This document shows, piece after piece, positions 60,804 to 64,000 of a stretch of DNA of 64,000 nt; position 1 is the stretch's first letter; each line of letters begins with the position of its first letter. Under the pieces are notes generated by a model. It was not told the origin of the DNA. It did no database searches and saw only the letters and a program-made list of their open reading frames with translations. Source of the stretch: Sisyra terminalis. Taxonomy: Eukaryota > Arthropoda > Insecta > Neuroptera > Sisyridae. The stretch spans positions 26,513,482 through 26,577,481 of the forward strand of contig OY292274.1 of the NCBI GenBank assembly GCA_958496175.1, written 5' to 3'. The position numbers and the translations under genes were made by a program.

Positions 60804-61214
60804 TTGTACTTAATAGATTGCCTTTTGTATATAATAGACAGTAGAATTTCAAAAAATATTTGTACATTTGGTATTTCAATTGTTTTTTTTTTTAAATTTC
60901 CAAAAAAACGAACAAGTGAAACGGAAGGCGCAAATCAAAGCTATCAGGTGTGTAGAAAGGTTAAGTCTGTAATTATCTGCGATGCAATAAAAGAAAGGGT
61001 TGATCAAAGCAGATTTTTGAGCCCTTTTAGTCTTGGTTCCCATAATCACTGGCATAAATGCACACATGGACAATTAATAAAAATCCGCCGTGCACCTGCC
61101 TCTGATCTATTCTTGGGAGTCTTTGCTAACCCTTTTACAATCTGCCTCCATAGACAAAAAAACGCTGTTTTATCGGAAGTTCCAAATATAGGTCAAAACC
61201 ACGCCACCCTTTGA
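60804..61214 (+). CDS. Unidentified 136-aa open frame, weak support
   Basis: The longest open frame outside the two genes. Its first ~45 residues are low-complexity Ile/Phe/Lys. From about residue 50 it becomes more balanced and Cys/His-containing (SLGSHNHWHKCTHGQLIKIR). A minus-strand frame next to it (61226-61417) has CSFCSCKTIQRTDG. Neither has a recognised domain, splice context or start. Chance and transposon debris are both more likely than a gene. Confidence 0.12.
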   Translation: MYLIDCLLYIIDSRISKNICTFGISIVFFFKFPKKRTSETEGANQSYQVCRKVKSVIICDAIKERVDQSRFLSPFSLGSHNHWHKCTHGQLIKIRRAPASDLFLGVFANPFTICLHRQKNAVLSEVPNIGQNHATL

Positions 61215-61639
61215 GATCTGCATCATCATTTGGATGACATTCGGTGAGCCACATCCTTTTTGTTTTGCTTTAACCGCGTCACCAAAATAGAAAGCATATG
61301 CTCTGTTTTCATTACTTGTCTACCGTCTGTTCTTTGAATTGTCTTACAACTACAAAAAGAACATTTCGTTTTATATTTTATGCAATTATATACTCTTAAA
61401 TTATGATTTGAGCACACATTTCTTGTTTCTAGTCAACTATAACTAACGTAATATTTCAAAAGTATATTCTTTTCCAATTTTAAAATCAACCAAGTCTTCA
61501 ATTAACTACCTACATGTGGATTTTTTTTTCATTTTAAATTATTGGAGAAAGTTTAAAATGGAATGAAATTAACCTTTCGTGAAGCATTTGCAATTTCAAT
61601 ATAACTCGAAATTTCAAGAAAATTTGTTAATTAAGTAAT

Positions 61640-62745
61640 TTGTATATGGGAAATTCTCATGAAATTCATATCTCTTCAGTTTTTACAAAAATCTAAAGGA
61701 TTTATGATACTTTTTTTTTCTTTGGAAAAAACATCGCTAGTGCTAAAAGTGTTGGTTATAATTTTTGGACCATATGAATACCTCTATAGAATAATAAATA
61801 AATAGTACCCTGAAAATCATTCCCGCACTATGTTCCAAACTTGAGATTAACACATTTTTAAACTTCTAAACTAAAATTATTCAAAAAAATTGTTTGCGAA
61901 TTTGACTAATCGTTTAAAAACACAAAAGATTTTCAAAAATCTTTTGAGTTTGGAATGAAAAGTAAAGAACACGTTTTCAAATATATTTTTATAAGTGTTC
62001 CGTGAAAGAAAATCACCCCCTCTCATCTGTACTAGTAGTCGATATATGAACGCATCTGTAATCATTCATGAAGGCTCTCATCGATTTTTATTGTTGGCAA
62101 TACTATCTATTTTTTCTTATATTTAAGGCATTTTACACGCAAAATAGTATCTGTCAAAAAAAAAATAAGAAAATTATTTCAAGATTACATTTTCAGTCCT
62201 CATTCCCTCACATTGAAGAAAAATAGAGCTATTTAATATATCTTAATAATAATTGCACAGTAAAGTAGATTGTCAGGAACAGTAAACTTACAGAAAAATT
62301 CAGATATAACAAAAGTTATTGAACCAAGATTTTTTAATTGTACTTCATTTCGTCATTCCCTCATTTCAAATTGAAACGAACTTGACTTCTTTTTAATTTC
62401 TTTGCTTATTTAATCCTTGAATTCACCGTTTTTTCCTGTTTAAAGATGAGGACATCAATAATATAGACTTTAGTGAAAATTATTGTCGTAAGTGCAACGC
62501 AGAGATATAAGTACCTAATTCATTTTGACGGTGAAGGACAACAAATAACACTTTAAAGAGAAGTATTATATTAACGTAACAATAATACGGTTAGGGTATA
62601 AACTTTTTGCTCTCTATCAAACTATAACAGATACGATTCAATGACCGTATGGTCTATAAAAACCATTCCCTCACTTCCAAAATTATAAATCATCATTATA
62701 ATTCGTCAAAATTATGATTATTTTGGGGACCACTACATTGCTAAA
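61640..62745 (-). mobile_element. 'GAGGGAATG' repeat, copy 2, without the hAT insertion
   Basis: Inverted relative to copy 1 at 22.1-24.4 kb and alignable along its whole length. Long shared blocks include TTAATATATCTTAATAATAA (near 62234) and the minus-strand TCATTGAATCGTATCTGTTA (near 62640). Motif copies in reverse are at about 62212, 62355 and 62664, and a decayed one at about 61819. At 62058-62065 it preserves the unoccupied target site of the hAT element in copy 1. Confidence 0.85.
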
Positions 62746-62749
62746 ATAT

Positions 62750-63437
62750 TTTTTAAAAATTGACAAAAAAAAATCAAATTTTAAAAAATATTTTTTATAA
62801 TTTTTTTTTCACCTAATTTCGGAAATTGATGATAATCACCCATATACATGATTGAATAAAAATTTGAATGAAGAGTGTAAAACTCAGAAATCACCGAATG
62901 TTTTTACATAACCCAAGTCAAATCTCTCAATACAGGTTTGTTTGCCAAAAATATATTTTTGTAAAACTATTTATCTTTCGGATTATCTACTAATAATATC
63001 TACTTAATATCTTTGACACATTTTTCAGGTACAATTTATGAACCAAACGGCTTTGTAAATAAAAGCCAAATAAGTATCTTGTCACTTGTTAATCCTATAG
63101 AAGATTTAATAAAATCATTAGCTTTAGAATATATACCAAAATATACAAAATGCAAAATTTTGGTGAAAGAGCTTCAACTCTATATAATGTATTGTCCTAA
63201 ATTTTTAATATTTTCTACAAAAATTGCATTTTTTTTAAATATATATTTGATGTGCGTGCTTAGATAGAACATAGTACTTTATTATAGTGCTATCAAAATA
63301 AGGTGATAAGAAAATCTTAAATGTTGATAACTGCCAGGGCCAGTCGGGCAATATATCGCATGTATAGACGGACATAGAGTAGACGGACTATATATGCGCC
63401 ACGCATTTTGGGACCTAATAAATATTTTACTATTTTA

Positions 63438-63440
<3 letters not shown>
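62750..63440. other. AT-rich DNA
   Basis: No exon supported. An 84-aa frame (63013-63267) begins just before a TTTTTTCAG acceptor-like site at about 63028, but it has no recognised content. Confidence 0.45.

Positions 63441-63441
<1 letters not shown>

Positions 63442-63507
<66 letters not shown>
63442..63507. repeat. (TA)33 microsatellite
   Basis: An uninterrupted alternating AT run of about 66 bp. Confidence 0.98.
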
Positions 63508-63510
<3 letters not shown>

Positions 63511-64000
63511 AACAAACTTACGCATAAACAACTCACACAAGTACAGGTTGTTGACTTCTAATCATTCAGTGGCGTGCAAAACAATGTGCACACGTGTTGC
63601 ATGTTTACCATAGAACGTATTTCCAAGCGAATGTTGGAAGAATTTCAAATTATGCAGCACATTAGCAATAATGAGTCTCATACTCTTTTTGTCCGACTTT
63701 TGGTGCTTGATATATTCCGTTTATATATTTTATTAATCAAAATGTCTACGTTGAATTTCATATATTATATGTATAAAAATATGAATTTTTCTTCAAATTT
63801 TCAATTTGGCTAGCCCAATATAAGTTTGGCGAAATAATATTTAGAAGCAGATTTTCAACACGTGGGCTAACATTTAAGCGATCATCGTAAAAAAACCACA
63901 CCACTGCCCTCTTGACCCAATTAGGAGTCACGTACCCAGCTCGCAAAAAAAAATTTCACCATGTGTGCCGAATATACGCGAATGCAGGCCGTATATATCC
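63508..64000. other. Right edge, no feature recognised
   Basis: Short overlapping frames on both strands without recognisable content. No repeat boundary or RNA gene seen. Confidence 0.45.

Larger units (their letters stand above)
55175..61635. other. Gene-free or gene-poor region
   Basis: No exon with strong support. A hAT-like end (ATCAGTAGCGTAGCGCAGTG, near 56448) has no mirrored partner that I could find. GC-richer patches at about 57060-57300 and 60900-61260 contain unrecognised open frames. The frame at 59705-59995 is entered separately. Confidence 0.45.

Noticed and set aside
1..64000. A multi-gene biological system or operon
   Set aside because: Only two supported genes are present, they are unrelated as far as can be seen, and the rest is repeat-rich eukaryotic DNA.

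Overview
The window looks like an AT-rich insect (or at least arthropod) nuclear chromosome segment. It has spliceosomal introns with GT..AG ends, non-coding DNA full of hAT, PIF/Harbinger-like, Jockey-like and tRNA-derived SINE remnants, and only two genes with real coding support. Both genes are on the + strand in the first 13 kb. I cannot fix the insect order from sequence alone.

Layout. 1-2317: AT-rich DNA, probably the last intron of the first gene, with a degenerate GAGT-type minisatellite near 2040-2160. 2318-3322: last coding exon of a coiled-coil protein I cannot name. A near-perfect 23-bp hairpin containing the AATAAA poly(A) signal follows 18 nt after its stop. 3394-8128: intergenic DNA with a tandemly duplicated block carrying the 9-mer TACCGGCGT. 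8129-12887: a complete five-exon gene for the small-RNA 3'-terminal 2'-O-methyltransferase Hen1. Its catalytic residues are intact, but it has a very long acidic, Asn/Ser-rich C-terminal tail (1054 aa in total, against roughly 390 aa for the human and fly proteins). Its fourth intron is almost filled by a 488-bp TIR element.

12.9-64 kb: a gene desert built from repeats. The best resolved are: a long inverted repeat (13.69/15.65 kb); a roughly 1.1-kb 'GAGGGAATG' repeat in two inverted copies (22.1-24.4 and 61.6-62.7 kb), the first split by a 1123-bp hAT element whose insertion site is still empty in the second; an inverted repeat at 25.5/26.7 kb; a hAT element at 29.2-30.5 kb with a SINE inside it; a 373-bp hAT MITE at 32.9 kb; a Jockey-like reverse transcriptase pseudogene at 41.7-42.5 kb ending at a Harbinger-type MITE; a 241/245-bp inverted repeat at 45.3/46.5 kb; foldbacks at 48.1 and 52.0 kb; and four copies of one tRNA-derived SINE family. 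Three hammerhead-ribozyme-like motifs are present, one at 38.9 kb and a head-to-head pair inside a palindrome at 55.0 kb.

How the parts relate. Only Hen1 has a clear function: 2'-O-methylation of the 3' ends of piRNAs and Ago2-bound siRNAs in insects. The many long hairpins nearby are the kind of template that could give endogenous siRNAs, which are Hen1 substrates. That link is inference and nothing in the sequence proves it. I see no operon-like gene cluster. The most unusual items are the extended Hen1 tail, the hammerhead motifs and the nested element with its preserved empty site.
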